NCBI RefSeq assembly: GCF_964204645.1
Contig: NW_027437444.1
Span: 1-64,000, forward strand
Source of the DNA: Tubulanus polymorphus
Taxonomy: Eukaryota; Nemertea; Palaeonemertea; Tubulaniformes; Tubulanidae
Direction of reading: 5' to 3'
DNA length: 64,000 nucleotides
Position numbers and translations under genes: made by a program. Positions 37,490-49,640 of this stretch are shown piece by piece. Positions within the stretch are counted from its first letter, which is position 1; each line of letters begins with the position of its first letter. Below the pieces are notes generated by a model. The model ran no database searches. It saw only the letters and a program-made list of their open reading frames with translations, and was not told the origin of the DNA.

Positions 37490-38547
37490 CGTAAAAGCGT
37501 TCAAATCGTCAGGAAAAGCACATTTCGACCTAAAAACGTCGTTCTCCGAGAGAAAAGACGTTTTATCATCACATTTTCCCCGTATCGGAAAAATGACAAA
37601 GTCGATCCGTAAAAGAGCTCAAATCGTCAGGAAAAGCACATTTCTATCCGAAATCGTCGTTGTCCGCGAGAAAAGACGTTTTCTCGTCACATTTTCCCCG
37701 TATCGGAAAAATGACAAAGTCTATCCGTAGAAGCGCTCAAATCGTCAGGAAAAGCACATTTCGACCCGAAAACGTCGTTCTCCGCGAGAAAAGACGTTTT
37801 CTCATCACATTTCCCCGTATCGGAAAAATGACAAAGTCGATCCGTAAAATCGTTCAAATCGTCAGGGAAAGCACATTTCGATCCGAAATCGTTGTTGTCC
37901 GCGAGAAAAGACGTTTTCTCGTAACATTTTCCCCGTATCGGAAAAATGACAAAGTCGATCCGTAAAAGAGCTCAAATCGTCAGGAAAAGCACATTTCGAC
38001 CCGAAAACGTCGTTCTCCGCGAGAAAAGACGTTTTCTCATCACATTTTCCCGGATCGGAAAAATGACAAAGCCGATCCGTAAAAGAGCTCAAATCGCCAG
38101 GAAAAGCAAATTTCGACCCGAAAACGTCGTTCTCCGCGAGAAAAGATGTTTTCTCATCATATTTTCCCCGTATCGGAAAAATGACAAAGTCGATCCGTAA
38201 AAGAGCTCAAATCGTCAAGAAAAGCACATTTCGACCCGAAAACGTCGTTCTCCGCGAGAAAAGACATTTTCTCATCACATTTTCCCCGAATCGGAAAATG
38301 ACAAAGTCGATCCGTAAAAGAGCTCAAATCGTCACGAAAAGCACATTTCGACCCGAAAACGTCGTTCTCCGCGAGAAAAGACGTTTTCTCATCACATTTT
38401 CCCGGATCGGAAAAATGACAAAGTCGAACCGTAAAAGCGTTCAAATCGTCAGGAAAAGCACATTTCGACCCGAAAACGTCGTTCTGCGCGAGAAAGGACG
38501 TTTTCTCATCACATTTTCCCCGTATCGGAAAAATGACAAAGTCGATC
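37490..38547. repeat. Family B 9-monomer block, first copy
   Basis: A 1,058-bp unit repeated immediately downstream. Landmarks are CGACCTAAAAACG with CTCCGAGAG (37,531), CATTTCTATCCG, the CATTTCCCCGTATCGG monomer one T short, AAAGCCGATCCG and GTCACGAAAAGC. Confidence 0.83.
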
Positions 38548-39453
38548 CGTAAAAGCGTTCAAATCGTCAGGAAAAGCACATTTCGACCTAAAAACGTCGT
38601 TCTCCGAGAGAAAAGACGTTTTACCATCACATTTTCCCCGTATCGGAAAAATGACAAAGTCGATCCGTAAAAGAGCTCAAATCGTCAGGAAAAGCACATT
38701 TCTATCCGAAATCGTCGTTGTCCGCGAGAAAAGACGTTTTCTCGTCACATTTTCCCCGTATCGGAAAAATGACAAAGTCTATCCGTAGAAGCGCTCAAAT
38801 CGTCAGGAAAAGCACATTTCGACCCGAAAACGTCGTTCTCCGCGAGAAAAGACGTTTTCTCATTACATTTCCCCGTATCGGAAAAATGACAAAGTCGATC
38901 CGTAAAATCGTTCAAATCGTCAGGGAAAGCACATTTCGATCCGAAATCGTCGTTGTCCGCGAGAAAAGACGTTTTCTCGTAACATTTTCCCCGTATCGGA
39001 AAAATGACAAAGTCGATCCGTAAAACAGCTCAAATCGTCAGGAAAAGCACATTTCGACCCGAAAACGTCGTTCTCCGCGAGAAAAGACGTTTTCTCATCA
39101 CATTTTCCCGGATCGGAAAAATGACAAAGCCGATCCGTAAAAGAGCTCAAATCGCCAGGAAAAGCAAATTTCGACCCGAAAACGTCGTTCTCCGCGAGAA
39201 AAGATGTTTTCTCATCATATTTTCCCCGTATCGGAAAAATGACAAAGTCGATCCGTAAAAGAGCTCAAATCGTCAAGAAAAGCACATTTCGACCCGAAAA
39301 CGTCGTTCTCCGCGAGAAAAGACATTTTCTCATCACATTTTCCCCGAATCGGAAAATGACAAAGTCGATCCGTAAAAGAGCTCAAATCGTCACGAAAAGC
39401 ACATTTCGACCCGAAAACGTCGTTCTCCGCGAGAAAAGACGTTTTCTCATCAC
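38548..39453. repeat. Family B 9-monomer block, second copy
   Basis: Follows the first copy at offset 1,058 with very few differences, such as TTACCATCAC against TTATCATCAC and AAAACAGCTC against AAAAGAGCTC. The match is lost at about 39,453, where ATTTTTCCGGTATCGG appears, so the last monomer of the unit is missing or replaced. Confidence 0.82.
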
Positions 39454-40388
39454 ATTTTTCCGGTATCGGAAAAATGACAAACTCGATCCGTAAAAGAGCT
39501 CAAATCGTCAGGAAAAGCACATTTCGACCCGAAAACGTCGTTCTCCGCGAGAAAAGACGTTTTCTCATCATATTTTCCCCGTATCGGAAAAATGACAACG
39601 TCGATCCGTAAAAGAGCTCAAATCGTCAGGAAAAGCACATTTCGACCCGAAAACGTCGTTCTCCGCGAGAAAAGACGTTTTCTCATGACATTTCCCCGTA
39701 TCGGAAAAATGACAAAGTCGATCCGTAAAAGCGTTCAAATCGTCAGGAAAAGCACATTTCGACCCGAAAACGTCGTTCTCCGAGAGAAAAGGACGTTTTC
39801 TCATCACATTTTCCCCGTAACTGAAAAATGACAAAGTCGATCCGTAAAATAGCTCAAATCGTCAGGAAAAGGACATTTCGATCCGAAATCGTCGTTGTCC
39901 GCGAGAAAAGACGTTTTCTCGTAACATTTTCCCCGTATCGGAAAAATGACAAAGTCGATCCGTAAAAGAGCTCAAATCGTCAGGAAAAGCACATTTCGAC
40001 CCGAAAACGTCGTTCTCCGCGAGAAAAGACGTTTTCTCATCACATTTTCCCGGATCGGAAAAATGACAAAGTCGATCCGTAAAAGAGCTCAAATCGCCAG
40101 GAAAAGCAAATTTCGACCCGAAAACGTCGTTCTCCGCGAGAAAAGATGTTTTCTCATCACATTTTCCCCGTATCGGAAAAATGACAAAGTCGATCCGTAA
40201 AAGAGCTCAAATCGTCAGGAAAAGCACATTTCGACCCGACAACGTCGTTCTCCGCGAGAAATGACGTTTTCTCATCACATTTTCCCCGAATCGGAAAATG
40301 ACAAAGTCGATCCGTAAAAGCGTTCAAATCGTCAGGAAAAGCACATTTCGACCCGAAAACGTCGTTCTCCGCGAGAAAAGACGTTTTC
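39454..40388. repeat. Mixed family B monomers
   Basis: About eight monomers of standard type, including one CGATCCGAAATCG subtype followed by a CCCGGATCGG monomer. Parts resemble 37.86-38.2 kb. Nothing other than satellite. Confidence 0.75.
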
Positions 40389-43300
40389 TCATCATATTTT
40401 CCCCGTATCGGAAAAATGACAAAGTCGATCCGTAAAAGAGCTCAAATCGTCAGGAAAAGCACATTTCGACCCGAAAACGTCGTTCTCCGCGAGAAAAGAC
40501 GTTTTCTCATCACATTTTCCCCGTATCGGAAAAATGACAAAGTAAAAGAGCTCAAATCGTCAGGAAAAGCACATTTCGACCCGAAAGACTTTTTCTCATC
40601 ACATTTTCCCCGTATCGGAAAAATGACAAAGCTAAAGAGCTCAAATCGTCAGGAAAAGCACATTTCGACCCAAAAATGTCGTTCTGCGCGAGAAAGGACG
40701 TTTTCTCATTACATTTTCCCCGTATCGGAAAAATGGCATCCGTAAAAGAGCTCAAATCGTCAGGAAAAGCACATTTCGACCCGAAAACGTCGTTCTCCGC
40801 GAGAAATGACGTTTTTTCATCACATTTTCCCCGTAACTGAAAAATGACAAAGTCGATCCGTAAAAGCGTTCAAATCGTCAGGAAAAGCATATTTCGACCC
40901 GAAAACGTCGTTCTCCGCGAGAAAAGACGTTTTCTCATCACATTTTCCCCGTATCGGAAAAATGACAAAGTCGATCCGTAAAAGAGCTCAAATCGTCAGG
41001 AAAAGCACATTTCGACCCGAAAACGTCGTTCTCCGCGAGAAATGACGTTTTCTCATCACATTTTCCCCGTAACTGAAAAATGACAAAGTCGATTCGTAAA
41101 GCGTTCAAATCGTCAGGAAAAGCACATATCGACCCGAAGACGTCGTTCTCCGCGAGAAAAGACGTTTTCTCATCACATTTTCCCCGTATCGGAAAAATGG
41201 CATAGTCGATCCGTAAAAGAGCTCAAATCGTCAGGAAAAGCACATTTCGACCCGAAAACGTCGTTCTCCGCGAGAAATGACGTTTTGTCATCACATTTTC
41301 CCCGTATCGGAAAAATGACAAAGTCGATCCGTAAAAGCGTTCAAATCGTCAGGAAAAGCACATTTCGACCCGAAAACGTCGTTCTCCGCGAGAAAAGACG
41401 TTTTCTCATCACATTTTCCCCGTATCGGAAAAATGACAAAGTAAAAGAGCTCAAATCGTCAGGAAAAGCACATTTCGACCCGAAAGACGTTTTCTCATCA
41501 CATTTTCCCCGTATCGGAAAAATTACAAAGTCGATCCGTAAAAGAGCTCAAATCGCCAGGAAAAGCAAATTTCAACCCGAAAACGTCGTTCTCCGCGAGA
41601 AAAGACGTTTTCTCATCACATTTTCCCGGATCGGAAAAATGACAAAGTCGATCCGTAAAAGAGCTCAAATCGCCAGGAAAAGCAAATTTCGACCCGAAAA
41701 CGTCGTTCTCCGCGAGAAAAGACGTTTTGTCATCACATTTTCCCCGTATCGGAAAAATGACAAAGTCGATCCGTAAAAGAGCTCAAATCGTCAGGAAAAG
41801 CACATTTCGACCCGAAAACGTCGTTTTCCGCGAGAAAAGACGTTTTCTCATCACATTTTTCCCGTAACTGAAAAATGACAAAGTCGATCCGTAAAAGAGC
41901 TCAAATCGTCAGGAAAAGCACATTTTGCCCCGAAAACGTCGTTCTCCGCGAGAAAAGTCATTCTCATCACAATTTCCCCGTATCGGAAAAATGACAAAGT
42001 CGATCCGTAAAAGAGCTCAAATCGTCAGGAAAAGCACATTTCGACCCGAAAACGTCGTTCTCCGCGAGAAAAGACGTTTTCTCATCACATTTTCCCCGTA
42101 TCGGAAAAATGACAAAGTAAAAGAGCTCAAATCGTCAGGAAAAGCACATTTCGACCCGAAAGACGTTTTCTCATCACATTTTCCCCGTATCGGAAAAATG
42201 ACAAAGCTAAAGAGCTCAAATCGTCAGGAAAAGCACATTTCGACCCAAAAATGTCGTTCTGCGCGAGAAAGGACGTTTTCTCATTACATTTTCCCCGTAT
42301 CGGAAAAATGGCATCCGTAAAAGAGCTCAAATCGTCAGGAAAAGCACATTTCGACCCGAAAACGTCGTTCTCCGCGAGAAATGACGTTTTCTCATCACAT
42401 TTTCCCCGTAACTGAAAAATGACAAAGTCGATTCGTAAAAGCGTTCAAATCGTCAGGAAAAGCACATTTCGACCCGAAAACGTCGTTCTCCGCGAGAAAA
42501 GACGTTTTCTCATCACATTTTCCCGGATCGGGAAAATGACAAAGTCGATCCGTAAAAGAGCTCAAATCGCCAGGAAAAGCAAATTTCGACCCGAAAACGT
42601 CGTTCTCCGCGAGAAAAGATGTTTTCTCATCATATTTTCCCCATATCGGAAAAATGACAAAGTCGATCCGTAAAAGAGCTCAAATCGTCAAGAAAAGCAC
42701 ATTTCGACCCGAAAACGTCGTTCTCCGCGAGAAAAGATATTTTCTCATCACATTTTCCCCGTATCGAAAAAATGACAAACTCGGTCCGTAAAAGAGCTCA
42801 AATCGTCAGGAAAAGCACATTTCGACCCGAGAACGACGTTCTTGCGCGAGAAAAGACTTTTTCTCATCACATTTTCCCCGTATCGGAAAAATGACAAAGT
42901 CGATCCGTAAAAGAGCTCAAATCGTCAGGAAAAGCACATTTCGACCCGAAAACGTCGTTCTCCGCGAGAAATGACGTTTTCTCATCACATTTTCCCCGAA
43001 TCGGAAAATGACAAAGTCGATCCGTAAAAGAGCTCAAATCGTCAGGAAAAGCACATTTCGACCCGAAAACGTCGTTCTCCGCGAGAAAAGACGTTTTCTC
43101 ATCACATTTCCCCGTATCTAAAAAATGACAAAGTCGATCCGTAAAAGAGCTCAAATCGCCAGGAAAAGCACATTTCGACCCGAAAACGTCGTTCTCCGCG
43201 AGAAAAGACGTTTTCTCATCACATTTTGCCCGTATCGGAAAAATGACAAAGTCGATCCGTAAAAGCGTTCAAATCGTCAGGAAAAGCACATTTCGACCCG

Positions 43301-45399
43301 AAAACGTCGTTCTCCGCGAGAAAAGACGTTTTCTCATCATATTTTCCCCGTATCGGAAAAATGACAAAGTAAAAGAGCTCAAATCGTCAGGAAAAGCACA
43401 TTTCGACCCGAAAGACTTTTTCTCATCACATTTTCCCCGTATCGGAAAAATGACAAAGTAAAAGAGCTCAAATCGTCAGGAAAAGCACATTTCGACCCGA
43501 AAGACTTTTTCTCATCACATTTTCCCCGTATCGGAAAAATGACAAAGCTAAAGAAATCAAATCGTCAGGAAAAGCACATTTCGACCCAAAAATGTCGTTC
43601 TGCGCGAGAAAGGACGTTTTCTCATTACATTTTCCCCGTATCGGAAAAATGACAAAGTCGATCCGTAAAAGCGTTCAAATCGTCAGGAAAAGCACATTTC
43701 GACCCGAAAACGTCGTTCTCCGCGAGAAAAGACGTTTTCTCATCACATTTTCCCCGTATCGGAAAAATGACAAAGTCGATCCGTAAAGGAGCTCAAATCG
43801 TCAGGAAAAGCACATTTCGACCCGAAAACGTCGTTTTCCGCGAGAAAAGACGTTTTCTCATCACATTTTCCCCGTAACTGAAAAATGACAAAGTCGATCC
43901 GTAAAAGAGCTCAAATCGTCAGGAAAAGCACATTTCGACCCGAAAACGTCGTTTTCCGCGAGAAAAGACGTTTTCTCATCACATTTTCCCCGTAACTGAA
44001 AAATGACAAAGTCGATCCGTAAAAGCGCTCAAATCGTCAGGAAAAGCACATTTCGACCCGAAAACGTCGTTCTCCGCGAGAAAAGACGTTTTCTCATCAC
44101 ATTTCCCCGTATCGGAAAAATGACAAAGTCGATCCGTAAAAGCGTTCAAATCGTCAGGAAAAGCACATTTCGACCTGAAAACGTCGTTCTCCGAGAGAAA
44201 AGACGTTTTCTCATCACATTTTCCCCTTAACTGAAAAATGACAAAGTCGATCCGTAAAAGAGCTCAAATCGTCAGGAAAAGCACATTTCGACCCGAAAAC
44301 GTCGTTCTCCGCGAGAAAAGACGTTTTCTCAACACATTTCCCCGTATCTGAAAAATGACAAAGTCGATCCGTAAAAGAGCTCAAATCGCCAGGAAAAGCA
44401 CATTTCGACCCGAAACGTGCTTTTCCTGGCGATTTGAAAAGCACATTTCGACCCGAAAACGTCGTTCTCCGAGAGAAAAGACGTTTTCTCATCACATTTC
44501 CCCGTATCGGAAAAATGACAAAGTCGATCCGTAAAAGCGTTCTAATCGTCAGGAAAAGCACATTTCGACCTGAAAACGTCGTTCTCCGCGAGAAAAGACG
44601 TTTTCTCAACACATTTCCCGGTATCTGAAAAATGACAAAGTCGATCCGTAAAAGAGCTCAAATCGTCAGGAAAAGCACATTTCGACCCGAAAACGTCGTT
44701 CTCCGCGAGAAAAGACGTTTTCTCATCACATTTTCCCCTTAACTGAAAAATGACAAAGTCGATCCGTAAAAGAGCTCAAATCGTCAGGAAAAGCACATTT
44801 CGACCCGAAAGACGTTTTCTCATCACATTTTCCCCGTATCGGAAAAATTACAAAGTCGATCCGTAAAAGAGCTCAAATCGCCAGGAAAAGCAAATTTCAA
44901 CCCGAAAACGTCGTTCTCCGCGAGAAAAGACGTTTTCTCATCACATTTTCCCGGATCGGAAAAATGACAAAGTCGATCCGTAAAAGAGCTCAAATCGCCA
45001 GGAAAAGCAAATTTCGACCCGAAAACGTCGTTCTCCGCGAGAAAAGACGTTTTGTCATCACATTTTCCCCGTATCGGAAAAATGACAAAGTCGATCCGTA
45101 AAAGAGCTCAAATCGTCAGGAAAAGCACATTTCGACCCGAAAACGTCGTTTTCCGCGAGAAAAGACGTTTTCTCATCACATTTTCCCCGTAACTGAAAAA
45201 TGACAAAGTCGATCCGTAAAAGAGCTCAAATCGTCAGGAAAAGCACATTTTGCCCCGAAAACGTCGTTCTCCGCGAGAAAAGTCATTCTCATCACAATTT
45301 CCCCGTATCGGAAAAATGACAAAGTCGATCCGTAAAAGCGTTCAAATCGTCAGGAAAAGCACATTTCGACCCGAAAACGTCGTTCTCCGCGAGAAAAGT
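40389..45399. repeat. Mosaic of family B blocks with shortened monomers
   Basis: The shortened-monomer group first seen at 36.11 kb recurs near 40,543-40,640, 41,442-41,490, 42,116-42,215 and 43,369-43,550, with a single 21-nt-deleted unit near 44,805. Block copies explain this: 35,987 to 40,416 (offset 4,429), 40,552 to 42,127 (offset 1,575), and about 41,480-41,990 to 44,805-45,315 (offset 3,325, landmarks ATTTTGCCCCG and GTCATTCTCATCACAATTT). Near 43.4 kb the doubly shortened unit is itself duplicated. The stretch includes the hairpin at 44,381-44,437. Confidence 0.8.
44381..44437. repeat. Near-perfect 57-nt palindrome with locally inverted satellite
   Basis: The 21 nt at 44,381-44,401 (starting TCAAATCGCC) are the exact reverse complement of 44,417-44,437. 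Between them, TTTCG (44,403-44,407) pairs with CGAAA (44,411-44,415) around ACC, and only 44,402/44,416 (A, C) mismatch. It is the only reverse-orientation satellite I found. After it the array resumes in the normal direction at GAAAAGCACATTTCG. The centre is the ordinary dyad 2 of a B monomer, so fold-back priming there followed by a return switch explains the structure. Confidence 0.9.
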
Positions 45400-47520
45400 C
45401 GTTTTCTCATCACATTTTCCCGGATCGGAAAAATGACAAAGTCGATCCGTAAAATCGTTCAAATCGTCAGGGAAAGCACATTTCGACCCGAAAACGTCGT
45501 TCAGCGCGAGAAAAGACGTTTTCTCATCACATTTTCCCCGTATCGGAAAAATGACAAAGTCGATCCGTAAAAGCGTTCAAATCGTCAGGAAAAGCACATT
45601 TCGACCCGAAAACGTCGTTCTCAGAGAGAAAAGACGTTTTCTCATCACATTTTCCCCGTAACTGAAAAATGACAAAGTCGATCCGTAAAAGAGCTCAAAT
45701 CGTCAGGAAAAGCACATTTCGACCCGAAAACGTCGTTCTCCGCGAGAAAAGACGTTTTCTCATCACATTTTCCCCGTAACTGAAAAATGACAAAGTCGAT
45801 CCGTAAAATAGCTAAAATCGTCAGGAAAAGCACATTTCGATCCGGAATCGTCGTTGTCCGCGAGAAAAGACGTTTTCTCGTAACATTTTCCCCGTATCGG
45901 AAAAATGACAAAGTCTATCCGTAGAAGCGCTCAGATCGTCAGGAAAAAGCACATTTCGACCCGAAAACGTCGTTCTCCGCGAGAAAAGACGTTTTCTCAT
46001 CACATTTTCCCCGTAACTGAAAAATGACAAAGTCGATCCGTAAAAGAGCTCAAATCGTCAGGAAAAGCACATTTCGACCCGAAAACGTCGTTCTCCGCGA
46101 GAAAACACGTTTTCTCATCACATTTTCCCCGTATCGGAAAAATGACAAAGTCGATCCGTAAAAGCGTTCAAATCGTCAAAAAAGCACATTTCGACCCGAA
46201 AACGTCGTTCTCCGTGAGAAAAGACGTTTTCTCATCACATATTACCCCGTAACTGAAAAATGACAAAGTCGATCCGTAAAAGAGCTCAAATCGTCAGGAA
46301 AAGCACATTTCGACCCGAAAACGTTGTTCTCCGCGAGAAAACACGTTTTCTCATCACATTTTCCCCGTATCGGAAAAATGACAAAGTCGATCCGTAAAAG
46401 AGCTCAAATCGTCAGGAAAAGCACATTTCGACCCGAAAACGTTGTTCTCCGCGAGAAAACACGTTTTCTCTTCACATTTTCCCCGTTTCGGAAAAATGAC
46501 AAAGTCGATCCGTAAAGGAGCTCATATCGTCAGGAAAAGCACATTTCGATCCGAAATCGTCGTTGTCCGCGAGAAAAGACGTTATCTCGTAACATTTTCC
46601 CCGTATCGGAAAAATGACAAAGTCTATCCGTAGAAGCGCTCAAATCGTCAGGAAAAGCACATTTCGACCCGAAGACGTCGTTCTCCGCGAGAAAAGACGT
46701 TTTCTCTTCACATTTTCCCCGTATCGGAAAAATGACAAAGTCGATCCGTAAAAGCGTTCAATTCGTCAGTAAAAGCACATTTCGACCCGAAAACGTCGTT
46801 CTCCGCGAGAAAAGACGTTTTCTCATCATATTTTCCCCCTAACTGAAAAATGACAAAGTCGATCCGTAAAATAGCTCAAATCGTCAGGAAAAGCACATTT
46901 CGATCCGAAATCGTCGTTGTCCGCGAGAAAAGACGTTTTCTCGTAACATTTTCCCCGTATCGGAAAAATGACAAAGTCTATCCGTAGAGGCGCACAAATC
47001 GTCAGGAAAAGCACATTTCGACCCGAAAACGTCGTTCTCCGCGAGAAAAGACGTTTCCTCATCACATTTTCCCCGTATCGGAAAAATGACAAAGTCGATC
47101 CGTAAAATCGTTCAAATCGTCAGGGAAAGCCCATTTCGACCCGAAAACGTCATTTGCGCGAGAAAAGACTTTTTCTCATCACATTTTCCCCGTATCGGAA
47201 AAATGACAAAGTCGATCCGTAAAAGAGCTCAAATCGTCAGGAAAAGCACATTTCGACCCGAAAACGTCGTTCTCCGCGAGAAAACACGTTTTCTCAACAC
47301 ATTTTCCCCGTATCGGAAAAATGACGAAGTCGATCCGTAGTGGCGCACAAATCGTCAGGAAAAGCACATTTCGACCCGAAAACGTCGTTCTCAGCGAGAA
47401 ATGACGTTTTCTATTCACATTTCCTCGTATCGGAAAAATGACAAAGTCGATCCGTAAAAGCGTTCAAATCGTGAGGAAAAGCACATTTCGACCCGAAAAC
47501 GTCGTTCTCCGCCAGAAAAG
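45400..47520. repeat. Family B 18-monomer block, first copy
   Basis: A unit of about 2,121 bp duplicated directly downstream. Landmarks are a monomer with the A-type GTTCAGCGCG (45,499), the CGATCCGGAATCG unit, CACATATTACCCC, GTTATCTCG (about 46,573), TAGAGGCGCAC (46,986), AACGTCATTTGCGCG (47,147) and TAGTGGCGCAC (47,338). One extra A (near 45,955) distinguishes it from copy 2. Confidence 0.86.
45666..45783. repeat. Reference family B monomer with its internal dyads
   Basis: A complete 118-bp unit of family B, GTAACTG subtype. Dyad 2 is TTTCG (45,717-45,721), ACC, CGAAA (45,725-45,729): one base pair shorter than in family A because position 51 is A instead of T. Dyad 3 pairs GAAAACGTC (45,726-45,734) with GACGTTTTC (45,751-45,759), 9 bp around a 16-nt spacer. 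Dyad 1 of family A is reduced to GAC-AAA-GTC. The retained arms in both families suggest these dyads predate the A/B split. Confidence 0.88.
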
Positions 47521-49640
47521 TCGTTTTCTCATCACATTTTCCCGGATCGGAAAAATGACAAAGTCGATCCGTAAAATCGTTCAAATCGTCAGGGAAAGCA
47601 CATTTCGACCCGAAAACGTTGTTCAGCGCGAGAAAAGACGTTTTCTCATCACATTTTCCCCGTATCGGAAAAATGACAAAGTCGATCCGTAAAAGCGTTC
47701 AAATCGTCAGGAAAAGCACATTTCGACCCGAAAACGTCGTTCTCAGAGAGAAAAGACGTTTTCTCATCACATTTTCCCCGTAACTGAAAAATGACAAAGT
47801 CGATCCGTAAAAGAGCTCAAATCGTCAGGAAAAGCACATTTCGACCCGAAAACGTCGTTCTCCGCGAGAAAAGACGTTTTCTCATCACATTTTCCCCGTA
47901 ACTGAAAAATGACAAAGTCGATCCGTAAAATAGCTAAAATCGTCAGGAAAAGCACATTTCGATCCGGAATCGTCGTTGTCCGCGAGAAAAGACGTTTTCT
48001 CGTAACATTTTCCCCGTATCGGAAAAATGACAAAGTCTATCCGTAGAAGCGCTCAGATCGTCAGGAAAAGCACATTTCGACCCGAAAACGTCGTTCTCCG
48101 CGAGAAAAGACGTTTTCTCATCACATTTTCCCCGTAACTGAAAAATGACAAAGTCGATCCGTAAAAGAGCTCAAATCGTCAGGAAAAGCACATTTCGACC
48201 CGAAAACGTCGTTCTCCGCGAGAAAACACGTTTTCTCATCACATTTTCCCCGTATCGGAAAAATGACAAAGTCGATCCGTAAAAGCGTTCAAATCGTCAA
48301 AAAAGCACATTTCGACCCGAAAACGTCGTTCTCCGTGAGAAAAGACGTTTTCTCATCACATATTACCCCGTAACTGAAAAATGACAAAGTCGATCCGTAA
48401 AAGAGCTCAAATCGTCAGGAAAAGCACATTTCGACCCGAAAACGTTGTTCTCCGCGAGAAAACACGTTTTCTCATCACATTTTCCCCGTATCGGAAAAAT
48501 GACAAAGTCGATCCGTAAAAGAGCTCAAATCGTCAGGAAAAGCACATTTCGACCCGAAAACGTTGTTCTCCGCGAGAAAACACGTTTTCTCTTCACATTT
48601 TCCCCGTTTCGGAAAAATGACAAAGTCGATCCGTAAAGGAGCTCATATCGTCAGGAAAAGCACATTTCGATCCGAAATCGTCGTTGTCCGCGAGAAAAGA
48701 CGTTATCTCGTAACATTTTCCCCGTATCGGAAAAATGACAAAGTCTATCCGTAGAAGCGCTCAAATCGTCAGGAAAAGCACATTTCGACCCGAAGACGTC
48801 GTTCTCCGCGAGAAAAGACGTTTTCTCATCACATTTTCCCCGTATCGGAAAAATGACAAAGTCGATCCGTAAAAGCGTTCAATTCGTCAGTAAAAGCACA
48901 TTTCGACCCGAAAACGTCGTTCTCCGCGAGAAAAGACGTTTTCTCATCATATTTTCCCCCTAACTGAAAAATGACAAAGTCGATCCGTAAAATAGCTCAA
49001 ATCGTCAGGAAAAGCACATTTCGATCCGAAATCGTCGTTGTCCGCGAGAAAAGACGTTTTCTCGTAACATTTTCCCCGTATCGGAAAAATGACAAAGTCT
49101 ATCCGTAGAGGCGCACAAATCGTCAGGAAAAGCACATTTCGACCCGAAAACGTCGTTCTCCGCGAGAAAAGACGTTTCCTCATCACATTTTCCCCGTATC
49201 GGAAAAATGACAAAGTCGATCCGTAAAATCGTTCAAATCGTCAGGGAAAGCCCATTTCGACCCGAAAACGTCATTTGCGCGAGAAAAGACTTTTTCTCAT
49301 CACATTTTCCCCGTATCGGAAAAATGACAAAGTCGATCCGTAAAAGAGCTCAAATCGTCAGGAAAAGCACATTTCGACCCGAAAACGTCGTTCTCCGCGA
49401 GAAAACACGTTTTCTCAACACATTTTCCCCATATCGGAAAAATGACGAAGTCGATCCGTAGTGGCGCACAAATCGTCAGGAAAAGCACATTTCGACCCGA
49501 AAACGTCGTTCTCAGCGAGAAATGACGTTTTCTATTCACATTTTCCCCATATCGGAAAAATGACAAAGTCGATCCGTAAAAGCGTTCAAATCGTGAGGAA
49601 AAGCACATTTCGACCCGAAAACGTCGTTCTCCGCCAGAAA
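47521..49640. repeat. Family B 18-monomer block, second copy
   Basis: Same landmarks as the first copy at offset 2,121-2,122, with few substitutions (AACGTTGTTCAGCGCG near 47,618, CCCATATCGG near 49,427). The unit ends twice in GTGAGGAAAAGC with CTCCGCCAG (47,470 and 49,594), which locates the duplication junction close to 47,520. Confidence 0.86.
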
